From assembly GCA_039654915.1 (NCBI GenBank), contig CM077593.1:114749413-114813412 (forward strand): a DNA stretch of 64,000 bases. The letters are read 5' to 3'. Below the pieces are notes generated by a model. The model was not told the origin of the DNA and did not search any database. It saw only the letters and a program-made list of their open reading frames with translations. Numbering within the stretch: the stretch's first letter is position 1; every line of letters starts with the position of its first letter. The position numbers were made by a program, and so were the translations under genes. Origin of the DNA: Aquilaria yunnanensis (lineage: Eukaryota > Streptophyta > Magnoliopsida > Malvales > Thymelaeaceae). Of this stretch, positions 23,441 to 35,570 are shown piece by piece.

Positions 23441-26150
23441 TGAAGTGACTTTATAGGCTTCTTGAGTGCGTCTATTTTTGCATCAACATCAGCTAAATGA
23501 CGTTTTGGTTTCTCCAGAGCCCATAGAAAAGAACAAGGGATTAATTAAATAAACCAAATCATCATTGCTTTAAAAACTTACAGAACAAGGTGATAAGCAT
23601 CCAGAAAAACAACTTGCAATATCTGTGCTATCGCTACTTGATCCTTCTGCTAATCAAACTGCAAGTAGAACACATCCTTAAAACCAGTCACAAAACAGAC
23701 TCTTAAAAAAAACTCGTCCAAAAAAACAAAACATGTGTTCTACTTGGTGGTTCTGAACGGTCTAGATAACACATCGAACAAGGGCAGTGCAGGAACATTG
23801 AATTCACATCATCATCATAACACCAAAATCATAACAGACTCAACAACGCTCAACTTTTATCCAGTTAAGTAGTTTAGTTTAGGATGTTCATCACATTTCC
23901 AGGACCTATTTAGCAGAAATACTGCCCCCCATTCCCATCGGAAAGGTTTGCATTGACCACATTCATGTTTGGCACCTAATCCCATCAAAAGTTTAAATCA
24001 GCATAAGAATCATAAATTTCTCAAACTTTAGTTAATAACAAAGGTTGCAGATCCTGGTTTGGAGAAGGAAATTAAGAGTGGAAATGGAAGATGGACTTGC
24101 CAAATTCCTTAGCCAAAAACTTTAACTATCAAACGGTTCTTGGTTCCATTTGAAACATGCAGAAAAGCCATTTCCTACATAAAAGTCCAGTTACTGACCC
24201 TTGTTTCAAGAACTAGGCTAGTTTTCTTCCAACAAACATATTACAACACCATAATTAGCTGCAAAACCAAAGCAGATTATATACAGATGTCATGGTACTT
24301 ATGCTGGTATGAGATTGCCAGTTTCTAGCCCAAAACTTATTCTAGAAGTTACTGCTAAATACTGTACTTCAGCTTGTTGTTCTGTTGAAATCACAAGTTT
24401 TTCCTACAGGAACGCCTCCATCAAGTGATTGCACCCAGCTGGGTTCAGAAAAAGGACAGAAGAACTGTCAGTGCAATGCAAACATCATGAGTAGCTTATA
24501 GCCATTCAATTTAAATTGACCATTACCTTTACGCTCTAAAACCTTCCCAAGGTACAAGCAAAAGTTGGCCAAAGTTACTGAGACCTGTTATCTACAATAC
24601 ATCAGACATAAGAGTGACTTACTCATACTCAGCAGGGCTTGTATTGTGGTCACAATGCAGATTACAGAACCAAAAGCAGAGTTACAGGATCAAAACTGAA
24701 AGTTGAGCTTTACAATTATTCCAGAGTCTTTGGAGCCTCGATCAAGTCAAGTCAACAGTGCAATTACATGAGTTTACACTACCTCGGTCTCCACTTAACC
24801 ATAGATTCATCAACAGGACAAAACTACATTACCTTTCAGGCTTAATGGTTTGTATCTCTCACTCTAAATCATCGGCAGACACCCTAGTGAAGTGGTCAAA
24901 GTAGGCCTTGGCAGTTTACGCGTACAATTTTAGCAAGGTATAACTATAACTGTAAATTTGATGAATTTTAACGTGGATTTGTAATTCGGTGGAAGCGGTT
25001 CAGGCGGCCCATACGCTAGAACGCATTAACGCGTCTGCGTTAATTTGAAACGAGTAGGCGTCGTTCTTATTGTCAAGCCAAATACCCAGACCGCCTTAAA
25101 GTCAAAACTTAAATTGAGTCAAGAGCCACTCAAGAGAATCATCAGACATGTATAATTCAATAGCAGAATATCAGTTACACAGATCACTTATGATATAACT
25201 GACATTTTTGTTACAAGTTGGTCAGCCATAATAACAGAACACAGTAATTCCTCAATAATGTCATAAAAGTTAAGGTAATAATACCTGTTGTGCATGAACC
25301 GAAATATTATGCCTAACTTATGCAGGAAGTTTTTGTGAATCTTGTCTTATCATTTCTAAAATAAGTGTCATGGACATAGTAGGGGAAGTTTACGCAGCAA
25401 ACAAAGGCGGATCCACATTTATTAAATGGGCCCATGCACCCCATTTTTTTCCCAGAAAAATGTTAATAAAACACGTATAATTTAGCAATTGGATCTCGTG
25501 TACTCTTATAATTTTTATAACATCTATTGAAACAAAATAATAAACATCTCTTATCGCACCACAAATAAAAAATGGATCAATCTCTTCTTTTGTGCTAACA
25601 AGTTTTAATGGTCAAAGTCCTATGTTGACTCTTGAACTTTTATACATTTTCTTGCTAGACCTTGATCTTTTTTTTTTTCTGCCATTCTATTTTCTCTTCA
25701 AATATATGAAAAAATTAAGGAACTAGTTGGATACAAGATAAAATCAATGAGACAATTGAGAAGAAATATAGAAACTTATAGGCTAAACTAAATGGGTCCC
25801 TTTTATCTTTGTCTTTCTATACAATATGCACATCCTGCTCATTCTTCCATATTTCATATATAATTTTCTAATTTGCATTGAAGCTACTTGACTAATGGCA
25901 AAAAAATATATAGACTTAAAATCAGAGTTTTCTTCAAGTTTTATTTTAAAACAAAATTTTCATTATTATGTTATATATACGAATTTGTAAGCTTGGGTTT
26001 GGGTTTATTTATATTTGCGTATGGACCCTGGTATAAGAATCCGGAACTGCGAAGTGCGAACACACAAAACTAGGCCTTTCACCTTAAAACTCATGATTTT
26101 AAACATCACTCCCCGTTTTTTAATCCATTGACTTTCCATTGTTCCAAGGT
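23441..26150 (-). pseudogene. Truncated VAP4-type pseudogene (exon 4-6 relics)
   Basis: Three pieces match exons of the intact VAP4 gene in the same order and orientation. An exon 6 relic (about 23520-23441) encodes ALEKPKRHLADVDAKIDALK. An exon 5 relic (about 23660-23584) has a stop where the intact gene has Glu (FD-stop-QKDQVAIAQ). A degraded exon 4 relic (about 26150-26058) matches the region around KFKIMSLKLK. The spacing between exon 4 and exon 5 relics is about 2.4 kb against 650 bp in the intact gene, so DNA has been inserted. Exon 4 is interrupted by the MULE-like element. Exon 7 and exons 1-2 were not found. Confidence 0.75.
23664..26057. other. Expanded intron of the VAP4 pseudogene, repeat-derived
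   Basis: The first 200 bp still match intron 4 of the intact gene (TTCTACTTGGTGGTTCTGAA against TTCTACTTGGTGGCTCAGAA). The rest does not. It includes a GC-richer patch near 24990-25075 and, at about 25404, GGCGGATCCAC, a motif often seen at plant MITE ends. I could not find the partner end. No gene is seen. Confidence 0.45.
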
Positions 26151-27382
26151 TTTTCGCATTTTGTCAATTTAACCTTAAAACTCATCGACTTGCCAAAAGT
26201 AATCCTAAAACTGTGAAATCATTAGCTCAATTAATTCTAATTTGGATGTTTTACTAAGTGGTAGATGAAAAAGCTGAAGTGGTACATAACTACTATTAAA
26301 TGTTGACTTATTGACTCTTCTTCATCTAATCGGTAATTTTGGGGATTGAATTGTTCAAACTAAAAAATGAGAGTAATTAAAACACCCATTTCCTCACTTT
26401 CAAAACAAAGCATGCATAGTGTTAGTCTCTGCTGCAAATTTTGCAGGGTGACAAGCAATGGTGAATTTTTGCATATTGAGGAGGAAGAACTGAAGCACCT
26501 TGGTGACTTTTTTGCTTTAGTTCCCATTTTATTCTGTTAGTCTTTGCTGCAAATTAATTTTGCTTGACTTAAACCATCGAATTCTTCCTACAAATGAAAG
26601 AGGAAGGACTGCATTCCATGCTTTGTTCATCCCAACCTTGTTAACCATATTCAATTTGGGCAAAATGGTTTCAGCTTCTAGCCTGTTAACCCATCAGGAT
26701 ACTCGAGGACCAGTAACTGCCCGACTTCGATGCCCACAAACAAGAAATCAACAAGGTACAGAGAGCCATGAAACAAATATTAGTAAATTGGAGGGAAGAA
26801 ACATGTAGCTGATTTGGGCATTTCGATCGACATTTTCGTTAATACGCCGATTTGATTCAATGGATCGACGAACCAATTGAAGGGCTGATTGGCTTGTGTC
26901 TGTTAGAGCTTCCAAAAGAAGGGAGGAGAGGGGAATTACTGGAAAAATTCTCGAGTGTTTGGTCTTGTGTTGCCAGTGGTGGGCAGTCGAGGTGAGGCGA
27001 GGGCAGCAGGCTGGGACTATCAGTGGCGGCTGGGCATTAGGGAAAGTTTAGGGTTCTCGGACTGGGAGCAGGGTAGCAAAATTTGCAGCAGAGACTAATA
27101 CTTTGATTTTTTTTTTTTTTTTTTGTTTGGGAATTGAGGAAGCGGGTATTTCAATCACTCTTGTTTTTTCAGTTTGAATTCAATCCCGAAGTTGCTAATC
27201 AGATAAAAAAAGTCAACAAATCAGCATTTAATGACAATAATGTGTCATCTCAACTTTTCTGTTTTTTACCTAGAAAGACATCTAAATTAAGATCAATAGA
27301 GCTAATGATTTCATAGTTTTATGACTACTTTGATAAGTTGATGAATTTCAGAACTAAATTGGCAAAATGTGAAAAATTTTAG
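26149..27382. mobile_element. MULE-like element with about 300-bp inverted termini
   Basis: Left (about 26149-26444) and right (about 27076-27382) segments are inverted repeats. The innermost 23 bp are identical (26422-26444 and 27076-27098). Blocks such as GAAATCATTAGCTC and GGGATTGAATT recur in complement. The 630-bp interior is GC-richer than its flanks and non-coding as read, perhaps captured DNA. It sits where exon 4 of the VAP4 pseudogene is broken, and a faint exon 3-like match resumes near 27478. I could not identify a 9-bp target duplication. Confidence 0.7.
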
Positions 27383-27394
27383 GACTAACTAATA

Positions 27395-28695
27395 TCTTAT
27401 CGCTAAGGAACAAAGAAAAAGGAATTACGACAGTCAATAGAAACTGGTAGCAATCTGTGTGAAATGCAAATATTTACCAGACTAATTCTTAAGGCTCCTT
27501 GAAGGGTTAGCTTTTGCCTGGTCCAAACAGAAAAATTCTTGAGCTAAGTTAGTTGCTTTGACAGCCGTCGAGAACCTTGCTCAGGACCTTCAAGTTCGGA
27601 GGAAATGCAACAATGATCAAGTATGATAGAGTTTGAAGAACAGCCAGCGTCAAATTGACCGCGAGACCTGCCTATGGGGATGAAAGAGCATTTGGATCAA
27701 AGGGTTTTAATAGAGATTTGGGATTTTAGGGATTTAAACGAAGGAAAAATAAAATGGATGCTCAGCGGAGTTTATGACTTGTAGGTGCCATTAGCTCCTG
27801 ATTTGGATATCGGGAGATTCATTGTCGGCAATAGAACAAACAAGAAAATGTATTTATTAAAGTGTCTAATCTAAAATCAAATAGCGATAAGCAGAGAAGC
27901 CTCATTACTAATAAAGCATTGAATTAATCTCTTTTTTTAGTTATATTAAATTTTCTCACTTAACACACTTTCTCACGTGTAGACCGCTTTGACTCTATCA
28001 TGTGGGTTATTTTTTACAATGACAGAGACAGTTTCAAATATGCTCTAACATCATATTAAAGCATCCAAATTAAAATCAACTGGCAATAAGTGGAGATGCA
28101 TCATCACTATATAAAACATTGACTTAACTTTTTCTCTTGGCCATGTGAGATTTTCCTACTTAACAGTATTTATTGGGGTTGCATCACTGCCATTACAAAC
28201 AGACAATCCAATAATAGGTTTTCAGACCTGATGGGTGAAAGTGTAAGTAGGACCAGACCTCGGTGAAAAAGTTGTTATTCTCATGTTGCTCTTGCCTTGC
28301 AAAGTTGCAACTTCAAGCCATGGGAACACAAGGAGCCTCATAAGTGTTGGTCTCCTGCATGGTTGTTGCCTTAAAATGTTTCAAGGTTTTCTAGTGTATG
28401 ATCCAGCTCAACAGTATCTATTTACAAGGCCCTTAAGTCGTTAAAAGAACAAGAATTTAACAAAATAAGTTGCGTGAGATTGAAATGAATTTCTCTTCCT
28501 CTGTCTTAAATTCAATCATCGTTACTTCAATATATACAACTACATAATCTGCATTGTGTAGAGGTTTTTTCTTTTCTGGTTCATGAGAGCAGCCGCTGAT
28601 AGATGTGAGCCAGACGATCCTGATCTAGTTCGAATTGAACAGGACGGCTGCTGATCCCATCCAACAGCCGCCGACCAATTTTTATAAATCCTCAG
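27395..28695. other. Intergenic, no gene seen
   Basis: Possible remnant of VAP4 intron 3/exon 3 at 27400-27530, then AT-rich DNA. From about 28480 it is the 3' flank shared with the duplicated copy at 22.5 kb. Confidence 0.4.
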
Positions 28696-28929
28696 CTAGC
28701 TAAGAGCCCAGCAATTCAAGTACATAACTCTATGCAGTGATTCTTCCGCCTGATTCTGCCTGCACGCATCGCCCCCCGTCATTTGGGTGCTGCTTGCTAA
28801 GAAGCTCTGGCCGATTCGCTTGAAAGGGCTTGACATGGAAAAACTTTTGCTGGATTTGGAGCTATGGCCTGTCCTGCCTTCAACTGCAGCCACGCTTGCC
28901 GCCATGCAAACTCGGCTCAGGTAGTTCAT
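28696..28929 (-). CDS. DUF3774 wound-responsive family protein (77 aa)
   Basis: Intronless gene for a 77-residue protein of the plant DUF3774 (wound-responsive/WIP) family. Diagnostic features are the N-terminal SRVCMAASVAAVEG helix and the C-terminal EESLHRVMYLNCW motif, close to the family's EESLRTVMYLSCWGPN. A Ser-rich variable middle separates them. No signal peptide is obvious. Family members are induced by wounding or low oxygen and their biochemical role is unsettled. A TATA motif lies at 29024-29030 (minus strand), 95 bp upstream. It ends 755 bp downstream of the VAP4 gene on the same strand. The non-consensus C-terminus (NCWALS instead of SCWGPN) is shared in part with its pseudogene copy. 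Confidence 0.82.
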   Translation of the reverse strand: MNYLSRVCMAASVAAVEGRTGHSSKSSKSFSMSSPFKRIGQSFLASSTQMTGGDACRQNQAEESLHRVMYLNCWALS

Positions 28930-29023
28930 ATTTTATACCAAAAACTGTTTCTTTCTCACAACAACTACTTTAGGAATTGCACTGTTGTTTATGAACTTGG
29001 TAAAGGCCATGAAAGTGTGTGAG

Positions 29024-29030
29024 TTATATA
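29024..29030 (-). promoter_or_regulatory. TATA box of the DUF3774 gene
   Basis: TATATAA on the minus strand, 95 bp upstream of the start codon. The same motif with similar flanks (CTCTCTATATAA) is present before the broken copy at 23106-23112, which supports its being functional sequence. Confidence 0.6.
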
Positions 29031-29683
29031 GAGAGCGAGGAGGAGCTAGATTGGGTCCAAAAGGTTTGTGTCAAACCATGGCTTCCTCATAATTTACCAG
29101 CGGTGGAACTCAGAACCGGCTGTTTTCCTGTGTCTACTACGGGCCAAGGCAGCTGCTGTTTTTGCTTTTCATTGATGACAAAACGACGTGTGTCATCCAC
29201 AACCACAACCACAAGAAGCCGAGCCATGCTTGCTGGCACGGACAGCTGATGTAAATACATGCAAGGCCATTTATTTGTGGACGAATCGTCAATTCCAGCA
29301 TCTATTTATGATTCTTGCATTTAAGTCACTTAGCTCAGTTGGCAGTTACCACTGCCCAGAAAATTTCTCAACAGAAAACTCATGACAACAAATATCTGAG
29401 AAATAATATCTATTGATTACGCAAGTCGTTTATGAAACTGGATCTCAAGATACGTTTGATTTACTCTGTTTGCGGGTTGTGACTAAACCTAGTTGAGTTA
29501 AGCTTCAAACTACAGGAAATTCAACTCATATTATCCATAACTAAGTCTTGCAGTTTCCTCCATCTTTGAAGACTGCATCCCTTGTTAACACTAGATTACT
29601 GAACATACCTGACGGGTGATCATAGAGATAATCACAGATATCATGAAGCCAAAAGAGAAAATGAACTACTGCTTTAAACTGAG

Positions 29684-32600
29684 TCAGCTCCCTCCCTCAA
29701 CCTGCTGTTGAGCAAGGTATCTTTCTCTTCGCTCTCTCTGCACAGATACATATCAGTTATATGAATCAGCAAAAACTATGGATATCATCATATTGCGCCT
29801 TAAACTATGTGGGGGGTTTTGTGGCAAGAAGTTCACAATATGAATGAATTATGATGAGTGATTGGCACTATAGGAATGCATTAAGTCTGATGCTCTCCCT
29901 GATGCAACGCCCTTGTGAGGGAATAAAAGAGGAAAATGTGCAGAAATTACCCATTCATCTATTATTAGGCCTTCCCCAATAAACTTTGAACATGGATCCT
30001 CTAGTGGCTTCTTGCGTGCCTCTACTTCAGCATCTGCATCAGCTAACTGCTGCTTCAATTTCTCCAGAGCCTACGGAGAAGACCAAGTTATTAAATTTCT
30101 TCCATTTTATTTGAATGCCTTACAGAAACTTTAGAAGGGATCCCATTTGGCAAAACAGGATACTGTCTCATTCATGGAAAGCATGGTTAGTATACGGACT
30201 TGCAACTGGGGTAAATGCATCTAAAATAACATAAACCTTGAAAGCCATCAGTGTTCTGAACACTTACAGAACAAGGGTGTTCAGGATCTAGAAAAACTGC
30301 TTGCAATATCTGTTCTATCACTACTTGATCCTTCTGCTCATCAAACTGCAAGCAGAACATATTCAAAATCAATCACGAAACAGTCACAAAAATAAGTCGC
30401 CCATAGAAACACATATTCTACTTGGTGGCTCAGAATGCTCTAGATAACACATAACTTGAGGCCAGACAAGAACCTGAAATACATAGATATATGAAAGTAA
30501 TGCATGCCAGACACTGCACCAATACAAATCATAAATCAAAATTGAGGCAAATTGTACAGCCACCCTTCCAGTCCATCCACCCAACCACATCACGAAAAAC
30601 CTAGCATGAACAGTCAAGCTTCACACTGATGAATAATTCACCTCCTCTATGTTATAGCCAGATAAACAAGCTAAAATATGATAATGTAATAACAAATATT
30701 GGGTAGGAAACAGTAAGAAGAATGAGGACTGAATGCATCTAATTATTTAAGGTACTTCTGTCAATCATGCAGAACTTAACTACATGTCAGCTCACAATAA
30801 TTATCATATATAATGTACCAAACGAAAATTAATAAAATGAAAAGTGAAATTCTCATTTCTCACAGTTTCAAATGTCTTAAATATATTTCTATATTTTTCT
30901 AAATGGAAAGAAAATTATCCAATGCACTATAGATTGGCATGCATACATAGTTCAAATAAGTGTTACCATAGGAAAAGTTAAAGCATTAAACGAACCAGCT
31001 CTGGCAAATAATCAACTGGGCCTTTCAACTTTAAACTCATGATTTTAAACTTCACCATATTCTTTTGATCCATTGGTTTTTCATTCTTCTCAAGATGCTC
31101 CACAAACTTGAACACTACAAGCCAAACCAAAAGCCAGAGAAAAAATGATTACAAAGTACTCCATAGAAAGCGAGAACAATTTGTATGGAAGTACTATCAG
31201 AGCAAATAATTACCAGTTGCTATAAGGCTTTCACCAGGAGCAAGAATAGCACCTGGAGGCCGCATGAAACAGCTCTTTGGTGAAGTAGTTTGAAACTGGG
31301 GTGAAAACAAAAAGAATTCATTAACACACCACAGCCTCACTTTTACCAACAGAAGATTAGAGAACATCACAACTTATCATCACAAATCTGCCTTTTGCTC
31401 CTTCTTGGTTCTTATTAAGGATGGCTTGATATATGTTATGCACAGAATGCTATGACGCATACTTACCTTGAATGCAACATAGGACTTGCTGGTGTTTTTT
31501 ATCCTGATGGCACTTCTAACCTGTTTCCGGGGTTCATCTTGGAAAAGAAAGAAAATCAATGAATAAAAGACATTCGTGGTTGTTGTCCAGCATATTTACA
31601 GAAAAAGAGATGGAAATGCTTAACTGTGGGTTGGGTCTATGAGACATTCACCAACAATCATCACTTGTATAACACTTGAAAAGTTACAAAAACGCATAAA
31701 TGTGACAAAAAGAACTATGAAGGTTTTTGTACCTAAAGTATATCACTTCCCCCATCCAAAAATAATGATAAATTTCAAAAATTGTTGCATCTCAAAATAT
31801 GGTAACATGCGTTTGTTGATGGTCTGCACATATGATAGGGGAAAATACTGAAAATCCACAATAAAATGGTGATGTGGCGCAACCTCCTAACACTTTGTAA
31901 AAAATAAGAATAGTGTTACTATTTATTTGCTTATTTATTTATTTTTGTGGAACCAAGGTAGTATTAAAATAAAGGTATTTTACAATTACACAACAGAACT
32001 TAAGTTGATATTACAATTAAAACCGTAAGGTTTGGAATTTGGAAATCTACACTTTCACTTTATTTTTTTCTTTTACACTTTCTTACAACAACTTCTAAAA
32101 TTTTAATTTAAGCTTTTCAGTAACTACAAAGTATGTTTTAGTAATTTCAAGTTGTTGTATTTTTTTCTCCACATTTTTACATTTACAAGGAGAAAAAATT
32201 TATAATTTAAAACGTTCATTAACTATAAAATTGGACATATTGAAATTATTGGTAGGCAATTACTAAACAATTTAAATTAGAATTTCTAAAATTGCTGTCA
32301 GATTTTGTAAAAAGAACTGGAAAAAGTATAGATTTTCAAACTTTGAGGTGTAATTATAATATTAATGTAAGTTCAGGGTAACTCTAAACAACCGTTAGAA
32401 TAACATGTAAATAAGTCCTGCAATATGATAAAATAAATGTTCTATATACTACTACTTTAAGGGCGTTTATAAGAAGTAATGAAGCAGCACATAAAATAAC
32501 CAGGAATGTTTAACTGATGGATGGTAGCAAGTTCGATGGTAAACTCAGCAAAGTATTGTATTATTATAGGCCAAAACTGTTATCTAATGCAAGACCTTCA

Positions 32601-33053
32601 TTTCCTGGGGATCACTACTCTTCAGGAATTGACTCTAATAACCAAAATCCGATTCCTAACACCAGAATCAATTTCGCAATGTATTTTGAAATATAACACC
32701 AGAGGAAACGATAAAATCAAATAGCAGATCGCGTCCAAAAACCACCAGAAAGAGTTAAAACATTTCAAGTGAAAACAGGGAACGGCCAATATAAAACACA
32801 TACATGGAAAATAGAGTTTGTTTGCTGGATCCAACTTCAGGCGCCGTCGATCCGGAAGTAACGACTTCGCAACCGAAGAAACCGAGCTAGTAGGGCTCTG
32901 GTGCTTCGATCCTTCAACATCCGAGAAGCTCCGGGAACTGGAAGTAGAAGACGACTTGGTTCTATTACCACCGCTCGCGGATTGCCGGAATGAAAGCTTG
33001 AAGAAACCCCAAACCTTGCCGTCCAATGGGGACTTTTCGCCGGCTATGGCCAT
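29684..33053 (-). CDS. VAP4: VAP4-type vesicle-associated protein (MSP domain)
   Basis: Seven-exon gene encoding 257 aa, related to Arabidopsis VAP4-1/4-2. Exons are 33053-32804, 31537-31467, 31295-31214, 31114-30996, 30345-30268, 30070-29951 and 29737-29684, all with GT-AG introns and continuous frame. The Ser-rich N-terminus opens MAIAGEKSPLDGKVWGFF, followed by SLLPDRRRLKLDP. The major sperm protein domain starts at about residue 75, with LYFPYEPRKQVRSAIRIKN, SPKSCFMRPPGAILAPGES and VFKFVE. The C-terminal helical part has EGLIIDEW and ends RERRERYLAQQQVEGGS. There is no transmembrane anchor, as in this subclass. VAPs bind FFAT-motif proteins at ER contact sites through the MSP domain; VAP4-type proteins are less studied. 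A MITE lies in intron 1. The gene is intact and probably expressed. Confidence 0.93.
31995..32375. mobile_element. MULE-type MITE in VAP4 intron 1
   Basis: Inverted termini pair around GAAATCTACACTTTC (left) and the complement of AGTATAGATTTTCAAAC (right), with further matches inward. The terminus resembles that of the MITE at 39614-40070. Ends are approximate, and no target duplication is established. Confidence 0.55.
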
Positions 33054-34437
33054 ACTCGGAGCATTAGCGGCAGCGTGCGTGGCCTCGCGGTTCTAGAGCC
33101 GCAAGCAGGCTTCAGTAGGGAATTCAACTGGATTTGATCGGTCAGGGTTTGAATTGCAATTTGGGTTTGACACTTCTGAAACTGGATTTTTTATGCTTGA
33201 TTTGCGCGTTAAACGGGGGGAAGCATGCATGAATGATATATGCTTGCAACGACGTCGTTGTAAGAACTTTGAATTTCTTGACTTCCGTGTCTTTTGGCGC
33301 TGATTTTTGTTAAAATATGGTTGACTGACGTTAAAAAAAGTCGCAGGAATGTAGAGGCTCCTTGTGCCCCTAAAGCATATACCCTGCAATCTTTGTCTTT
33401 TGTCTTCCAGGGACAAAAAAGAAAACAGAGACTCGCGAATTTAAGATAATTTTTTTTTATAATCCTAATTTTTATTTTGACACGCAAATCTAACATAATG
33501 AAGTAAAGAAAAGTACTAGGAATTAAAAAAAATATAATATGGTGAATATCCTACAGAATAGGCAAAGGGGCGTATTTGCTTTGCGCTATTGAATTTTTTT
33601 TCCACTATAGTTATTTTGCGGTTAAATGAGCCAATTCATTTTAACTTAAATTAATTGATTTATTTTTATTTTTATATTTTTTTTACCTGAAACTAATTTT
33701 ATTTGAAAGTCAATGTTATGTAGATACAATAATCTATTTGAAAGTAAATTTTTATAATGTTTTTAACTTTTTATGAATTTTTTATGATGTTTTTAAATTT
33801 TTATGAATTTTTCTTTTTTGATGCTTTAAACTATAAAAATTCATAAAATTTCAATAAGATTACAAAAATTGTATTTTCAATTGACTTAAGTTAAACGAAT
33901 TGGGTGAAACTCCCGTTTTTGTTTAAGTGGATATTTGTCATTAATACTTTAGATTTAGAGGAAATTGGCAATTGGCATAATTAACACAGAATATTTTTAT
34001 TTATTATTAGAATATTCTGTCAAGAACTCTTTAAATATGTCATTAACACTAACCCTGTAATCCAATTGACATATTAAAACACTTCACGAGTCCTACATTA
34101 TTTATCCACTATATAAAAGTTCATGTTCTAAGAAAGTTATAAAAAATGCAATCTTTTATCAGCCAAAACGAGTATTGAACTAATGTTACCAATTAGTAAG
34201 AGACTAATTCTGTAAGTGCACAGGGTTAGTTGTAGTAAGTTTTAATCTTTATAACAAACCAAAATATCGATACACGAGGAACAAATATTTAATTGTTTAT
34301 AAAACTAAAATAAACGAATTCAAATTTTCTGAAAATAAAATTAACTAAAATTAAACTAAGATTACACTAAACAAATTAACAAACTGGGAAGAAAATGATT
34401 ATGGAATAGCTAAGGTTTGAGTTTCACCTAACAGAAG
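33054..34437. other. Upstream region of VAP4; MITE-like repeat, no gene
   Basis: The first 350 bp are the likely promoter of VAP4 and include a palindromic ACGACGTCGT at 33249. About 33627-33912 is a MITE-like pair of inverted ends (CCAATTCATTTTAACTTAAA and the complement of TTAAGTTAAACGAATTGG). From about 34195 the sequence resembles a repeat also seen at about 60150. Confidence 0.5.
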
Positions 34438-35398
34438 TATAGGTGTTCATTGGGCCGGTCCTGACACGGCCTGGCTCGGGACCGGCTCGCCTCAAGCCCG
34501 GCCCAGGCTCGGTCAAGACCGGCTCGGCACGGGCACGGCATAAGACCGGCTTCATTTGGGCCATTCATGGGCTTGGAAAAGGGGGGGAGCCAAGTGGGCT
34601 CGGCACGGCCCAGAAGGTGACGGAGACCGGCACGGGACCAGCCCGGCCCGGCGGTGATAAATGTTAACAATAGACTAGTATTTTAAACTAATTGTGCTTA
34701 GGATGCATGTTAGATAAATTATTTAACTAAAACTATTGAAATGATTATACAAAATTCTCACAAAATTTCATATATCATTATATCATGTGAATTTATATAT
34801 ATATATATATATAAAGGTTAACTTGCTCAAGTTAAATAATGATACGCTGTATACAGAAACTTTAATAAGTTTAACATGATAAAAGTTTATTCACGAAAGC
34901 TGCTCCGTCTTTTTGTGGTCAAATATATTGACTTTTTGTCAACTTTGACCACAATTTTCTACCTAACCACTCAATATTTTTAGCCGATTCTTAATTTGAT
35001 CCTTCATTTTGTAGGTTGGAGAAGCGGACCATAGCATTAGAATGGCACCGGGACAAGCGGAACGAAAAAGGGGAATGCAAAAGTCAACGGAAATTATAAC
35101 TATGGCGCCTAGGCGCCAGGAGCGAGGCCTAGGTGCCACAGTACAAAGTTCTCTGCCAAGAAAAATGCAGTTTGGCGCCTAGGCGCCTAGCCACCCCTTC
35201 TGGCACCAGGCGGCGGTGCGCTGCGCGTTGACCGTTGGCAAGGTTTAGAAAATTTATAAAAAAAAAAAGATAATTACAGTTTCAGTCCCTATAACGGCTC
35301 TTTGCCCTTGTTTGACCCCTGTTTTTACGTTTTTGTCCCCTCCAACAACAATTTTGTAAGGGTATTTTTGGAAAAAAAAAAAAAAGAATGCCTTCCCC

Positions 35399-35406
35399 TA
35401 TAAATA
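35399..35406 (+). promoter_or_regulatory. TATA box of the hAT transposase gene
   Basis: TATAAATA in the context CCTATAAATAGGGAGG lies 165 bp before the transposase start codon. The same promoter-like block appears in inverted orientation in the shorter hAT at about 51.2 kb. Confidence 0.6.
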
Positions 35407-35570
35407 GGGAGGCCATTTCCACCATTTCTTCACACCAATCTTAGCAATCTCTCCTTCTCTACTAATATATTCTCTCATTTCTTTCAAACAGTCAATATTA
35501 TTTTCCGCATTCTTAATCAATTCTCAATTACTTTCGAAGCTTGTGTTTTGCTCAATTTTGCCTCACACAA

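Noticed and set aside
29331..29365. TAGCTCAGTTGGCAG, a perfect tRNA D-arm / A-box sequence
   Set aside because: No acceptor stem, anticodon arm or GGTTCGA B-box follows at the right distance, so it is neither a tRNA gene nor a clear SINE.
34428..34670. Overlapping frames on both strands, Pro/Arg/Gly-rich
   Set aside because: They are translations of the GC-rich subterminal repeats of the hAT element.
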